Positions 16,171-23,101 of a stretch of 64,000 bases of DNA are shown piece by piece; the first letter of the stretch is position 1; each line of letters starts with the position of its first letter. The position numbers were made by a program, and so were the translations under genes. Origin of the DNA: an uncultured Collinsella sp. (GTDB taxonomy: Bacteria; Actinomycetota; Coriobacteriia; Coriobacteriales; Coriobacteriaceae); NCBI GenBank assembly GCA_958408685.1, contig CATYLC010000006.1, positions 1 to 64,000 on the forward strand. The letters run 5' to 3'. A model generated the notes under the pieces. That model had not been told where the DNA came from and ran no database searches. It was given only the letters and a program-made list of their open reading frames with translations.

Positions 16171-17472
16171 CTATGCCAGCTTGTCGATTTGCCCAATCTC
16201 CCAAAGCGGAATATTGACGAGCATGCCCTCGTCTCTATATGCCGCTAGGGAGGTCCTCACGCAACGCTCGAGTTTGAATTTTTCGCAGGCTATTTTCAGA
16301 CTCTTCGCTTTAAGGTTCTCTGCTGCCTTGACCTCAAGCGGAAGCACGGTTCCCGCATGGTCGATGGCAAAGTCGGTTTCGGCATTGCCGGAGGTAGAGG
16401 ACCAATACGCGGGATTTTTGCCTTGCAGCAAGAGTTCCTGCGCGACGTATTGCTCGGTGAGCGAGCCCTTAAATTCAGTGAAAACAGCGGGCCCGTTAAG
16501 GACGATGGCAGGTGGGAGGTTGGAGAGCGCTCCGAGGATACCGGTGTCAATGCAAAACAGCTTGAAGCCCGAGAGGTCCTCGTAGCTCGAGAGCGGTGCC
16601 CTGAGGGCGGAAACGCGCGGCACCTTATGAATGATTCCGTAATCCATGAGCCACTGGAGACTCTCTTCGAAATCGCGTGCGCGCGCCCCGGGGCGAAGGG
16701 CTCCGTAGACGAACTTTTTGTTTTCCTTTGCAAGCTGGCCGGGCAGGGATTTCCAAACCAACCTCATGCGCTCGACAATGCGGGCGGGTGCATGTTTGCC
16801 AAAATCGGATTCGTAAGCCTCGATGATTTGCTGCTGAAGCCTACGGGCTTCGATGAAGTCGCGTGTCTCGGTGAAAGCGGAGACAACTTCGGGCATACCA
16901 CCGACAACAAAGTATTCCTTAAGCAGGTGCTCGAGCTTTTCGGTAACGTTTGCCAGAGGGTTCATGTCTGCGGCAAGGATAGCGTCGGCGAGCGGGTTGC
17001 CGTCGACGGCACGAACGAACTCAGCAAACCCCATGGGACGCATGGTGAGCTGGTCGATTTTACCGACGGGAAATGACTCGTTTTCGCGTCGAAGTGCGAG
17101 GCCCATATAGGAACCGGCAGCCACGATGTGGTATTCGGGTGCAAGCTCGTTGAAGTACTTGAGCGAGGTGATGCCGCGTGGCGCCTCCTGGATCTCGTCG
17201 AAAACGATGAGCGTGTCCGCCGGCGTTACGGTTTGGCCGCGCAAGAGTTCTATCTGAGAGATGATACGCTTGGGGTCGAGGTCCCCATCGAACAGCGAGC
17301 GTGCGCTCGGCTCGAGCATAAAGTCAAAACGAATGACGTTTTGATATTGCTGGCTTGCGAATTCGTTAAGAAGCCAAGTCTTACCTGTCTGGCGGGCCCC
17401 CTTAAGCAAGAGAGGTTTGCGATTCGCCCTTGATTTCCAAGCGATAAGTTCACTCATAAGCTGTCGCTGCAT
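16171..17472 (-). CDS. AAA ATPase with DUF4143 domain
   Basis: 433 residues. Walker A is LLKGARQTGKTWLLNEF near residue 25 and Walker B is TLIVFDEIQEAP near residue 90. The C-terminal half is the DUF4143 region (TGILGALSNLP, then a nuclease-like AETDFAIDH...LPLEVKAAENLKAKSL). Such proteins are common, multi-copy and of unknown function in gut bacteria. I chose the ATG at 17472, which has GGGAGG 6 bp upstream; an in-frame extension upstream runs through the 33-bp tandem repeat. Codon use is less GC-biased than its neighbours. It sits alone between two copies of the same palindrome, suggesting acquisition as a unit. Confidence 0.85.
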   Translation of the reverse strand: MQRQLMSELIAWKSRANRKPLLLKGARQTGKTWLLNEFASQQYQNVIRFDFMLEPSARSLFDGDLDPKRIISQIELLRGQTVTPADTLIVFDEIQEAPRGITSLKYFNELAPEYHIVAAGSYMGLALRRENESFPVGKIDQLTMRPMGFAEFVRAVDGNPLADAILAADMNPLANVTEKLEHLLKEYFVVGGMPEVVSAFTETRDFIEARRLQQQIIEAYESDFGKHAPARIVERMRLVWKSLPGQLAKENKKFVYGALRPGARARDFEESLQWLMDYGIIHKVPRVSALRAPLSSYEDLSGFKLFCIDTGILGALSNLPPAIVLNGPAVFTEFKGSLTEQYVAQELLLQGKNPAYWSSTSGNAETDFAIDHAGTVLPLEVKAAENLKAKSLKIACEKFKLERCVRTSLAAYRDEGMLVNIPLWEIGQIDKLA

Positions 17473-17523
17473 ATTGCCTCCCAACCCTTTCGGATAGTAT
17501 AAGGCCATATGCGCATTTCCCTT

Positions 17524-17603
17524 GAAAAATGTGCGAGACAACCACGTCTTTCCATCGAAAAATGTGTAAGACAACCACGTTTTTCCATCGAAAAATGTGG
17601 GAG
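17524..17603. repeat. 33-bp tandem repeat, 2.4 copies
   Basis: Two full copies (17524-17556, 17557-17589) and a partial one (17590-17603), each starting GAAAAATGTG and containing ACAACCACGT. On the minus strand the 33 bp equals 11 codons and stays in frame with the downstream ATPase gene (repeating TFFDGKTWLS), though the Shine-Dalgarno supports a later start. The gap to 17613 holds nothing else. Confidence 0.85.
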
Positions 17604-17612
17604 TATCAACCT

Positions 17613-17681
17613 AAGTTGCGGTGAAATAGTTCCTAAATAGGCTGGTAAACAGCATAAACAAGAACTATTTCACCGCAACTT
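17613..17681. repeat. 69-bp palindrome, 'TTGCGGTGAAATA' family, copy 3
   Basis: Arms at 17613-17634 and 17661-17681 (AAGTTGCGGTGAAATAGTTC and its complement). It lies upstream of the AAA ATPase gene; copy 2 lies just downstream of that gene. Confidence 0.85.
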
Positions 17682-17685
17682 AGAG

Positions 17686-17776
17686 CCCCACCGGCGTTCA
17701 AAAGAAACGAGCCCGCATCCCTTGGGGACACGGGCTCGAAAGCTCCATATGGTAGGGGCGGTGGGACGTCCGCGCA
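17686..17776 (-). repeat. Partial duplicate of the tRNA-Leu 3' end and its terminator
   Basis: The 19 bp at 17749-17767 is identical to the tRNA-Leu 3' end at 17945-17963, 196 bp away. A hairpin next to it (CGAGCCCGCATCCC with GGGGACACGGGCTCG, 17709-17738) resembles the tRNA terminator. Between the copies (17770-17880) is GC-rich sequence with small stems, and 17873-17890 carries a T-arm-like GGGTTCGAGTCCCACC on the plus strand. No complete second tRNA can be folded. Confidence 0.65.
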
Positions 17777-17893
17777 TTTGCTGCGCAAATACGCACCGGC
17801 TTCGGCCGCCTGTCGGCGCCCTCGCCGGCTCGCTGCGGACGCTGCGCGTCCGCTTGACGCTCGCCCCCTCGCGGGTTCGAGTCCCACCGGCAT

Positions 17894-17934
17894 CTAAAAG
17901 AAACGAGCTCGCATCCCCGGGGGATACGAGCCCG
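17894..17934 (-). terminator. Terminator of tRNA-Leu
   Basis: On the minus strand, CGGGCTCGTATCCCC pairs with GGGGATGCGAGCTCG (17904-17934) followed by TTTCTTTTAG, 11 bp beyond the tRNA end. Confidence 0.75.
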
Positions 17935-17945
17935 TAAAAGCCAAA

Positions 17946-18030
17946 TGGTAGGGGCGGTGGGACTCGAACCCACAATCCTTGCGGCGAGGGATTTTAAGTC
18001 CCCTGCGTATGCCAATTCCGCCACGCCCCC
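17946..18030 (-). tRNA. tRNA-Leu (anticodon TAA)
   Basis: 85 nt including an encoded CCA. Acceptor GGGGGCG pairs with CGCCCCT (first pair G-U). The anticodon arm GGGGACTTAAAATCCCC-like stem presents TAA. A long variable arm (CGCCGCAAGG region) marks a class II tRNA, and the T-arm is GTGGGTTCGAGTCCCAC. Confidence 0.93.
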
Positions 18031-18061
18031 GTGAGACTAGAAGTCTAGCACAAGCCGTCCG

Positions 18062-18685
18062 CTACGCGTTGACGGCCATCGAGTGTTTGCCCGACTTCTC
18101 AAGGAACTCTTGGAACTTTGCCTCGTCGCCCTTGTTTTGGTACTGCAGAGCCAGCAGGTACTCCAGTCGGCAGCGCTTGACCGGGTCGTCGCCGACATCC
18201 TCGAGCATGCGCTCCAGCTCGGGAATGTCGTTGTGGCGCTTGAGGATCATCGTGTCGTACATCAGTTGGCATTCGTGCGCGACTGCCTCGGCCTGACCGC
18301 CCTCAAAGCCCTTGATCTCGTGCAACAGCTCTTTGGACTTTTTGCGGTCCTCCTGGCCAACATAGTAGTTAAAGGCCTTAATCACCAGGTCGACGCGCTG
18401 CATCTTGGGGAGGTTGAGCCCCAGCAGCAGGTCGAACATCTCGCTGGCACGCTCGTGGTCCTCGCGCAGCAGATAGGAGTTCAGGCGCAGGTAGTCGCGG
18501 TTGTAGCGTGGGTACAGCATGCTGGTGAGTTTGCCGTCGAGCAAACGATCGAACTCGTCCCACTGCTTGGCGGCCATCAACTGCTGCAGACGCTTGAACG
18601 TGGTGCGTTTTTTGACGCTAAAGAACACCGACACGGCGATGCAGATGATAACGACGGCGGTCCAGAGTGTGCGGGAATCGGGCAT
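18062..18685 (-). CDS. Membrane-anchored TPR-like protein, unknown function
   Basis: 207 residues. One N-terminal membrane segment (LWTAVVIICIAVSVFFSV, residues 6-23) is followed by a basic stretch and a helical region of TPR-like pairs (FDRLLDGKLTSML, YLRLNSYLLREDHERASEMFDLLL, NYYVGQEDRKKSKELLHEI, RCRLEYLLALQYQNKGDEAKFQEFLEKS). It is probably a cytoplasmic scaffold tethered to the membrane. I chose the ATG at 18685, with AAGGAC upstream, over the frame start at 18703. It ends 31 bp before the tRNA on the same strand. Function not recognised. Confidence 0.75.
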   Translation of the reverse strand: MPDSRTLWTAVVIICIAVSVFFSVKKRTTFKRLQQLMAAKQWDEFDRLLDGKLTSMLYPRYNRDYLRLNSYLLREDHERASEMFDLLLGLNLPKMQRVDLVIKAFNYYVGQEDRKKSKELLHEIKGFEGGQAEAVAHECQLMYDTMILKRHNDIPELERMLEDVGDDPVKRCRLEYLLALQYQNKGDEAKFQEFLEKSGKHSMAVNA

Positions 18686-18740
18686 ATTAGGGTCCTTAGT
18701 CACTCATAAAGCGAGCGGTATGACAACACGTACTAGATGT

Positions 18741-18746
18741 ATTATA
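18741..18746 (-). promoter_or_regulatory. Candidate -10 box for the TPR-like gene
   Basis: TATAAT on the minus strand, about 55 bp before the ATG at 18685. No convincing -35 box is seen. Confidence 0.4.
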
Positions 18747-18848
18747 CGCAGCGCGCAAGCAAACTGGCATAAAAGCTCATCGAGGCTGAGTGCCATCGCT
18801 CGCTGCGGTACACTTACCTAAAGTAAACCATGAAGGGAGACATTACCT

Positions 18849-19136
18849 ATGAAGAAGATCGTTTTGGCTTGCGGTGCTGGCGCTGCTACTTCCACGCTTG
18901 TTGCCCAGAAGGTCGCCACCATGCTCGACGCCAATGGTTATGCCGGCAAGTATGAGATCGTGCAGTGTGCCATCTCCGAGGCCAAGGACTACTGCGACGA
19001 GGGCGCCGACCTGCTGATCGCCACCACCGTTGCCCCCGAGGGCCTCACCTGCCCGTACGTGAGCGGCGTGCCCTTCATGACCGGCATGAACCGCGTTGCT
19101 GCCGAGAAGGCCGTTCTCGACGTTATGGCTCAGTAG
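18849..19136 (+). CDS. Orphan PTS IIB component, galactitol type
   Basis: 95 residues. The phosphorylated Cys is in the N-terminal P-loop-like MKKIVLACGAGAATSTLVAQKV (Cys8), as in GatB-type IIB domains. IIB passes phosphate from IIA to the sugar on IIC, but no IIA or IIC lies nearby; the next gene is a VOC protein 11 bp away. AAGGGAGA precedes the ATG. It may serve a transporter encoded elsewhere or have a regulatory role. Confidence 0.85.
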   Translation: MKKIVLACGAGAATSTLVAQKVATMLDANGYAGKYEIVQCAISEAKDYCDEGADLLIATTVAPEGLTCPYVSGVPFMTGMNRVAAEKAVLDVMAQ

Positions 19137-19147
19137 GCGCTGACTGC

Positions 19148-19522
19148 ATGAGTGAGCAGAACGCCAACCCGGTAGAGCTCTTTGGTATGCGCGTTGCCCA
19201 TGTGGGCATTAACGCCACCGACCCGGCAGACGCCCTGGAGATCGCGGAGCTGTTCTCGACGATGATGGGCCTGCCCGTCATCGAGACCCCGGTTTCGTAC
19301 TTCAACGATTCGCTGGTCGAGATCATGAAGCAGAACGGTCGTGGCACCAAGGGCCACATCGGCTTTGCCGTTAACGACATCGATGCAGCTGAGAAGTGGT
19401 TTGCCGAGCGCGGGCTCGAGGTCAACGAAGAGTCGCGCGCGCTGCTGCCCGACGGCGGCACCAAGCTCGTGTACTTTAAGCGCGAGTTCGCCGGTTTCGC
19501 CGTGCACCTGTGCCGCGAATAG
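19148..19522 (+). CDS. VOC-family (glyoxalase-like) protein
   Basis: 124 residues with the paired beta-alpha-beta-beta-beta modules of the vicinal oxygen chelate fold: VAHVGINATDPADALE at the start of module one and GHIGFAVNDIDAAEKWF at module two, each with a possible metal His, and a Glu in LVEIMK. Members are metal-dependent isomerases, lyases or resistance proteins; the substrate is unknown. The ATG at 19148 lies 11 bp after the PTS IIB stop, so the pair is probably co-transcribed. A terminator follows at 19547. Confidence 0.82.
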   Translation: MSEQNANPVELFGMRVAHVGINATDPADALEIAELFSTMMGLPVIETPVSYFNDSLVEIMKQNGRGTKGHIGFAVNDIDAAEKWFAERGLEVNEESRALLPDGGTKLVYFKREFAGFAVHLCRE

Positions 19523-19546
19523 CGCACAAGCTGCCATAGCTAGCAA

Positions 19547-19578
19547 AAAGGGATAGGGCCGCGTGGCCCTATCCCTTT
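19547..19578. terminator. Bidirectional terminator between VOC and kinase genes
   Basis: A 14-bp perfect stem (19547-19560 with 19565-19578, AAAGGGATAGGGCC) with A tract on one side and T tract on the other, between convergent genes. Confidence 0.9.
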
Positions 19579-19597
19579 ATTTATGCCGAGGGGCTTC

Positions 19598-20893
19598 CTA
19601 CCGCGGCAGGCGAATCGTAAAGCGGCTGCCGACGCCCTCGACTGAGGTCACGCCAATGACACCGCCATGGCTATCGACGATCCACTTGGCAATGGCAAGC
19701 CCCAGGCCCGAGCCCTGCGCGCCGGCATCGCGTGCGTTGTCGGCGCGGTAGAACCGTTCAAACGCGTGAGCTGCGGATTCCTGGTTCATGCCGATGCCCT
19801 CGTCCTCAACACTTATGTCGATCGTGCCCATGCCCGCATCGGGCGTTATGCCAAATGTGACGGTCGTTCCCGCATCCGAGTACTTGGCGGCGTTTTGCAC
19901 GATCACGCGCAGAGCCTGCTTCACGAGCGCCACGTCGACGGGCGCGTCGCAGCGCGGGTCGCTGACAAGCGCAGCGTCAAAGGCCAGCCGATACGTGTGT
20001 GCGGCATCGATCATCTGCGATTCCTCGCATACCTCGCCGACCAGTGCGGCCAGGTTGGTATCGGCACGCCGCAGGACCGTGCGCCCGGCATCGCCGCGTG
20101 CCAAAAACAGCAGCTGCTCCACGAGCTCTTGCATGTGCTCGCTTTCGGCCTTGAGGGACGCGATGGATTCTGCCAGCACGTCCGGGTCGTCTTTGCCCCA
20201 GCGATCGAGCATGTTTACGTAGCCCTGAATCACCGCGATGGGCGTGCGCAGCTCGTGGCTCGCATCGTTGACAAAGCGCATCTGTTGCAGTTTGGCCTCT
20301 TGCATCTGGCGCAGTAGGCGGTTGAGTGCAACCTCGATGCTTGCCAGGTCGGCGTCGCCGGTAGTGACGCTCGGCGAGTCGACGCTTGCGCGCTCGATGG
20401 CTTGCTCCAGTGTTTCCATCTTGCCGCCGGAGAGCTGCATGCGGCCGAGCTCGTCCACGCGCAAGGCAAGGTCGTTGAGCGGCGCCATGGTGCGGCGCAC
20501 GCGGCGGGCGCCGCCGAGCATGTTGAGCACGCTGATGACCTGCCAACCCACAACGACAAGGTAGAGAGGCCATAGCGTGACGAGGTCCTGCGCGAGGGGG
20601 AAAGTCTTGGTGGTACGCGCAAGCTCGACGGTATAGGTGAGCGTTGTCAGGTCCCAGCCGCGCGCGGGCGTCAGCGTCATGCCGCGAACGGTGGCGCTGG
20701 GGATCCATCCTGCGGTAAACGCGCCGTTGGGCAGCGTCTGGTTGTATCCATAGACAAGGATCGCTGCCACAATCACTACTAGCAGCAGGTCGAGCCAAAC
20801 GTAGCTCATCAGGCGGCGCCACATATAGCTCCAGTTGATGGCGCGGGCGATGGAGGTGACGCGCTTGGCCTCGGCGTTACGCGCGGCAGACAT
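19598..20893 (-). CDS. Sensor histidine kinase (HAMP-HisKA-HATPase)
   Basis: 431 residues. Two membrane segments (LDLLLVVIVAAILVYGY near 30-46 and LYLVVVGWQVISVLNML near 105-121) flank a short extracytoplasmic loop, then a HAMP-like linker, the HisKA phospho-His in NDASHELRTPIAVIQGY, and an HATPase domain with VIVQNAAKYSD (N box), VEDEGIGM (G1), FERFYRAD (F box) and GSGLGLAIAKWIVDSHGG (G2). I chose the ATG at 20893, overlapping the response-regulator stop by 17 bp; longer in-frame sequence upstream is the regulator read in another frame. It forms a pair with the regulator; the signal is unknown. Confidence 0.92.
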   Translation of the reverse strand: MSAARNAEAKRVTSIARAINWSYMWRRLMSYVWLDLLLVVIVAAILVYGYNQTLPNGAFTAGWIPSATVRGMTLTPARGWDLTTLTYTVELARTTKTFPLAQDLVTLWPLYLVVVGWQVISVLNMLGGARRVRRTMAPLNDLALRVDELGRMQLSGGKMETLEQAIERASVDSPSVTTGDADLASIEVALNRLLRQMQEAKLQQMRFVNDASHELRTPIAVIQGYVNMLDRWGKDDPDVLAESIASLKAESEHMQELVEQLLFLARGDAGRTVLRRADTNLAALVGEVCEESQMIDAAHTYRLAFDAALVSDPRCDAPVDVALVKQALRVIVQNAAKYSDAGTTVTFGITPDAGMGTIDISVEDEGIGMNQESAAHAFERFYRADNARDAGAQGSGLGLAIAKWIVDSHGGVIGVTSVEGVGSRFTIRLPR

Positions 20894-21656
20894 AGCCCAC
20901 CCCGCGCACGGTCTGGATGATGCGGGCGCCGCCGGCGTCCTCGATCTTGGCGCGTAGATGCGCGATGTGCACGTCGACGTTGTTGGTGTCGCCCATGTAT
21001 TCGTAGCCCAGCGCTTCGTGCGCGATGCGTTCGCGCGTGAGCACGGTCTCGGCATGCGCCATAAGCAGGGCGAGGACATCGAACTCGCGGGCCGTGAGCG
21101 CAATGGGCGAGCCGCCGACCGTGACTTCGCGGCGGTCGGGGTCGAGCGCAACCGAGCCCACGGCGAGCGTGGCGGGGGAGAGCGAGGCGGAAACCTGGGT
21201 CGAGTCACTGACCGGGGGCATCGCAGTGGCGCCGACACCCGTGCCGCCTGCCGCGCCCGTCCCGATGCCGCCAACGCCCGAAGCCGCCCGCACGGCCTCC
21301 GAGCGCTTCAACGCCACGCGGATCCGTGCGAACAGCTCCTCAATCGCAAACGGCTTGGTCAGGTAATCGTCGGCGCCGGCATCGAGCCCGGCCACCTTGT
21401 CCATCACGGCATCGCGCGCGGTGACCATTATCACCGGCACATCCTTGTGCTTGCGGACGCGCCGCAGGACCTCCATGCCGTTGAGCTGCGGCAACAGCAC
21501 ATCGAGCAGAATAAGATCGTAGTTGCGCTCCAGCGCCAGGTCCACGGCGGTGCGGCCATCGGCGGCGTGTTCCACCTGGTAGCCCTCGTGCTCCAGCTCG
21601 AGCGTCACAAAGCGGGCGATTTTCTCCTCGTCCTCTACGATCAGGATTCGTGCCAT
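20877..21656 (-). CDS. OmpR-family response regulator
   Basis: 259 residues. The receiver domain (residues 1-120) has the acidic pair in VEDEEKI, phospho-Asp in LILLDVLLPQLNG, Thr in IMVTARDA and Lys in LTKPFAIEEL. A winged-helix DNA-binding domain fills about residues 165-259 (LTAREFDVLALLM, NNVDVHIAHLRAKIED, IQTVRGVGYVCRA). The linker of about 45 residues is unusually long and Gly/Ala/Ser-rich. It is the second gene of a DUF4342-regulator-kinase operon and overlaps the kinase start. Confidence 0.94.
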   Translation of the reverse strand: MARILIVEDEEKIARFVTLELEHEGYQVEHAADGRTAVDLALERNYDLILLDVLLPQLNGMEVLRRVRKHKDVPVIMVTARDAVMDKVAGLDAGADDYLTKPFAIEELFARIRVALKRSEAVRAASGVGGIGTGAAGGTGVGATAMPPVSDSTQVSASLSPATLAVGSVALDPDRREVTVGGSPIALTAREFDVLALLMAHAETVLTRERIAHEALGYEYMGDTNNVDVHIAHLRAKIEDAGGARIIQTVRGVGYVCRA

Positions 21657-21674
21657 ACGTGCCCCCGTCTGCGA

Positions 21675-22217
21675 TTACTTGTCGTCGTTGAGATTTTGCT
21701 TGATGTCGTCCGCGGCGTCGGCGGCGTGATTCATAAGGTTGTTGATGCTGCCGGGCACGTCGCCGTCGCTGTCGATGCGGTAGCGCATGCCAAAGAACAG
21801 GCCAATCAGCATCAGCCATATCGTGGCGCCCCAGGCAAACAGCGCGACGATGGGGATCAGGATGGGAATGTTGAGGATGATCGCGTCGCGGCGCGTGGCG
21901 ATAAACTTGGTGTCCAGGCTCAGGCGGAAGAGCTTTTTGAGGTACTCCCATACGCTGTCCATCTTCTTGGAGAAGTCGGTCTTTTCGCTCGACTTCTCGT
22001 AGGCGGCCTGCGCGGCGACCATCTCGGCTGAGGGCTCATCGACTGGCGCGGACTCGGTGGCGGCGTGCGCCGACGTGGTCTGCGTCTTGCCCTGCGACTC
22101 GAGCCAAATGATGGCGTCCAAAACGTTGCCGTCGGCGGCGTCGAGCGCGGCCTTGGCATCGGTGTAGCTCACGTTGCACTTGGTGCGGATGGTTTCAACT
22201 TTTTCGAGGTCGTTCAT
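21675..22217 (-). CDS. DUF4342-domain protein with UBA-like N-terminus
   Basis: 180 residues. Residues 1-45 resemble a UBA/TS-N helical bundle (IRTKCNVSYTDAKAALDAADGNVLDAIIWLESQGK). A Ser/Glu linker follows, then the DUF4342-like region with a hydrophobic segment (IILNIPILIPIVALFAWGATIWLMLIGLFFGMRY, about 110-143) and an acidic tail. GAAAGGAACAGG precedes the ATG. It begins the operon that continues into the response regulator 18 bp later, which suggests a part in the same envelope-stress-like signalling. Function unproven. Confidence 0.8.
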   Translation of the reverse strand: MNDLEKVETIRTKCNVSYTDAKAALDAADGNVLDAIIWLESQGKTQTTSAHAATESAPVDEPSAEMVAAQAAYEKSSEKTDFSKKMDSVWEYLKKLFRLSLDTKFIATRRDAIILNIPILIPIVALFAWGATIWLMLIGLFFGMRYRIDSDGDVPGSINNLMNHAADAADDIKQNLNDDK

Positions 22218-22336
22218 GACCTGTTCCTTTCGTTCGATGGGCGCGACGCCGGGCGATCTGCCCGGGCGCGAGCGTTGCGTTCAGCGGTCTGCGTTGCGCG
22301 GCGCCGCCCCGCCCTTGGTCGAACTCTATAGTGCAG

Positions 22337-22364
22337 GTTATAGATTAAGCGATTCTTGAGCCAA
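22337..22364 (-). promoter_or_regulatory. Candidate promoter of the DUF4342-regulator-kinase operon
   Basis: On the minus strand TTGGCT (22364-22359) and TATAAC (22342-22337) with a 16-bp spacer, about 120 bp before the start codon. Confidence 0.45.
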
Positions 22365-22432
22365 GATTAATGTTGGATGATTTTTTGGGTGGCGGTGGGG
22401 AAGGGAGAGATGCCTTTCTGGATAGCTAGCAG

Positions 22433-22616
22433 CGAGGCCTAATACTTTTCCCGAGAAGTGAACGAGCTAAAACGGACCCCCGAAGCATCGACACTTTAAA
22501 GGTGCCGCTTCCTGCGGTTTCGGCGCTGAAATCCTGCGATTTTGCCGCCGAAAAATGCGGATGTTTCAGGGGTTCAAAAACAGCCGTTCACTTCTCGGGA
22601 AAAGTATTAGGCCTCG
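22433..22616. repeat. 184-bp non-coding element with perfect 32-bp terminal inverted repeats
   Basis: CGAGGCCTAATACTTTTCCC begins at 22433 and the 32-bp left end (22433-22464) is perfectly complementary to the right end (22585-22616). Pairing continues imperfectly inward and the centre (22510-22560) holds further GGTTTCGGCG/CGCCGAAA stems, so the whole unit could fold into one cruciform or long RNA hairpin. No plausible frame is present. The rest of the 559-bp gap (22218-22776) shows only the minus-strand promoter and the Shine-Dalgarno for the next gene. Confidence 0.88.
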
Positions 22617-22776
22617 ATAGCGGGGGACGTGGTGTCGGTGCAAAACGGCGTCAAAGGTTGGTCGAGCAGGCGGTTTCTCCATTGATGTCCGCACAGCATG
22701 TGACACTTACCCTGCCGCCCCGCTCTGCCGCGGCGGCATGCGTCTGAACAACGACCCTCTAAGGAGTTCGATACCG

Positions 22777-23016
22777 ATGAGTGACAACGCAAAGCATCTC
22801 GCAAAGAAGTGCGTTAAGGACGCGGGGCCGTGCCTCGCGCTGTGCGTAGCCGGCGCAGCGGTCGCGCTGCTGGCTGTTCTGGGGCCGTTCGACGTGCTCC
22901 GAAGTGCCAGCTTTCTGCATGTTTGCATGGCTCTTGCCGGCGCCACGATGACCGGCGGCGTGCTCGATCTGATCTTTTGGGTGTTTGACCCGTTTGGATG
23001 GAAGAGCGAGGGGTAG
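22777..23016 (+). CDS. Small two-helix membrane protein, unknown
   Basis: 79 residues with two likely membrane segments (PCLALCVAGAAVALLAVLG, about 17-35, and FLHVCMALAGATMTGGVLDLIFWVF, about 45-69). I chose the ATG at 22777 because TAAGGAG lies upstream; earlier in-frame residues are polar and lack a ribosome site. No recognised family. Confidence 0.6.
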   Translation: MSDNAKHLAKKCVKDAGPCLALCVAGAAVALLAVLGPFDVLRSASFLHVCMALAGATMTGGVLDLIFWVFDPFGWKSEG

Positions 23017-23101
23017 GTCCCAAAGGATGGAAGGGCTGGAACGGTTGACTTAGTGATCGTGCAGAATGTGGGCTAGCGACTTACAGGGAAGTGGTGATCC
23101 G

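Noticed and set aside
17524..17603. Possible CRISPR array from the 33-bp repeats
   Set aside because: Copies are directly adjacent with no spacers, there are only 2.4 of them, and no cas genes are in the window.
17749..17890. A second tRNA downstream of tRNA-Leu
   Set aside because: Only a 3' end and a T-arm-like block are present; no acceptor, D-arm and anticodon arm can be assembled on either strand.
19598..21274. A longer kinase start at 21274
   Set aside because: The extra N-terminus is the response-regulator gene read in a wrong frame; ATG 20893 overlaps the regulator stop as expected.
22433..22616. Small gene inside the inverted-repeat element
   Set aside because: Frames are short, symmetric and without ribosome sites.
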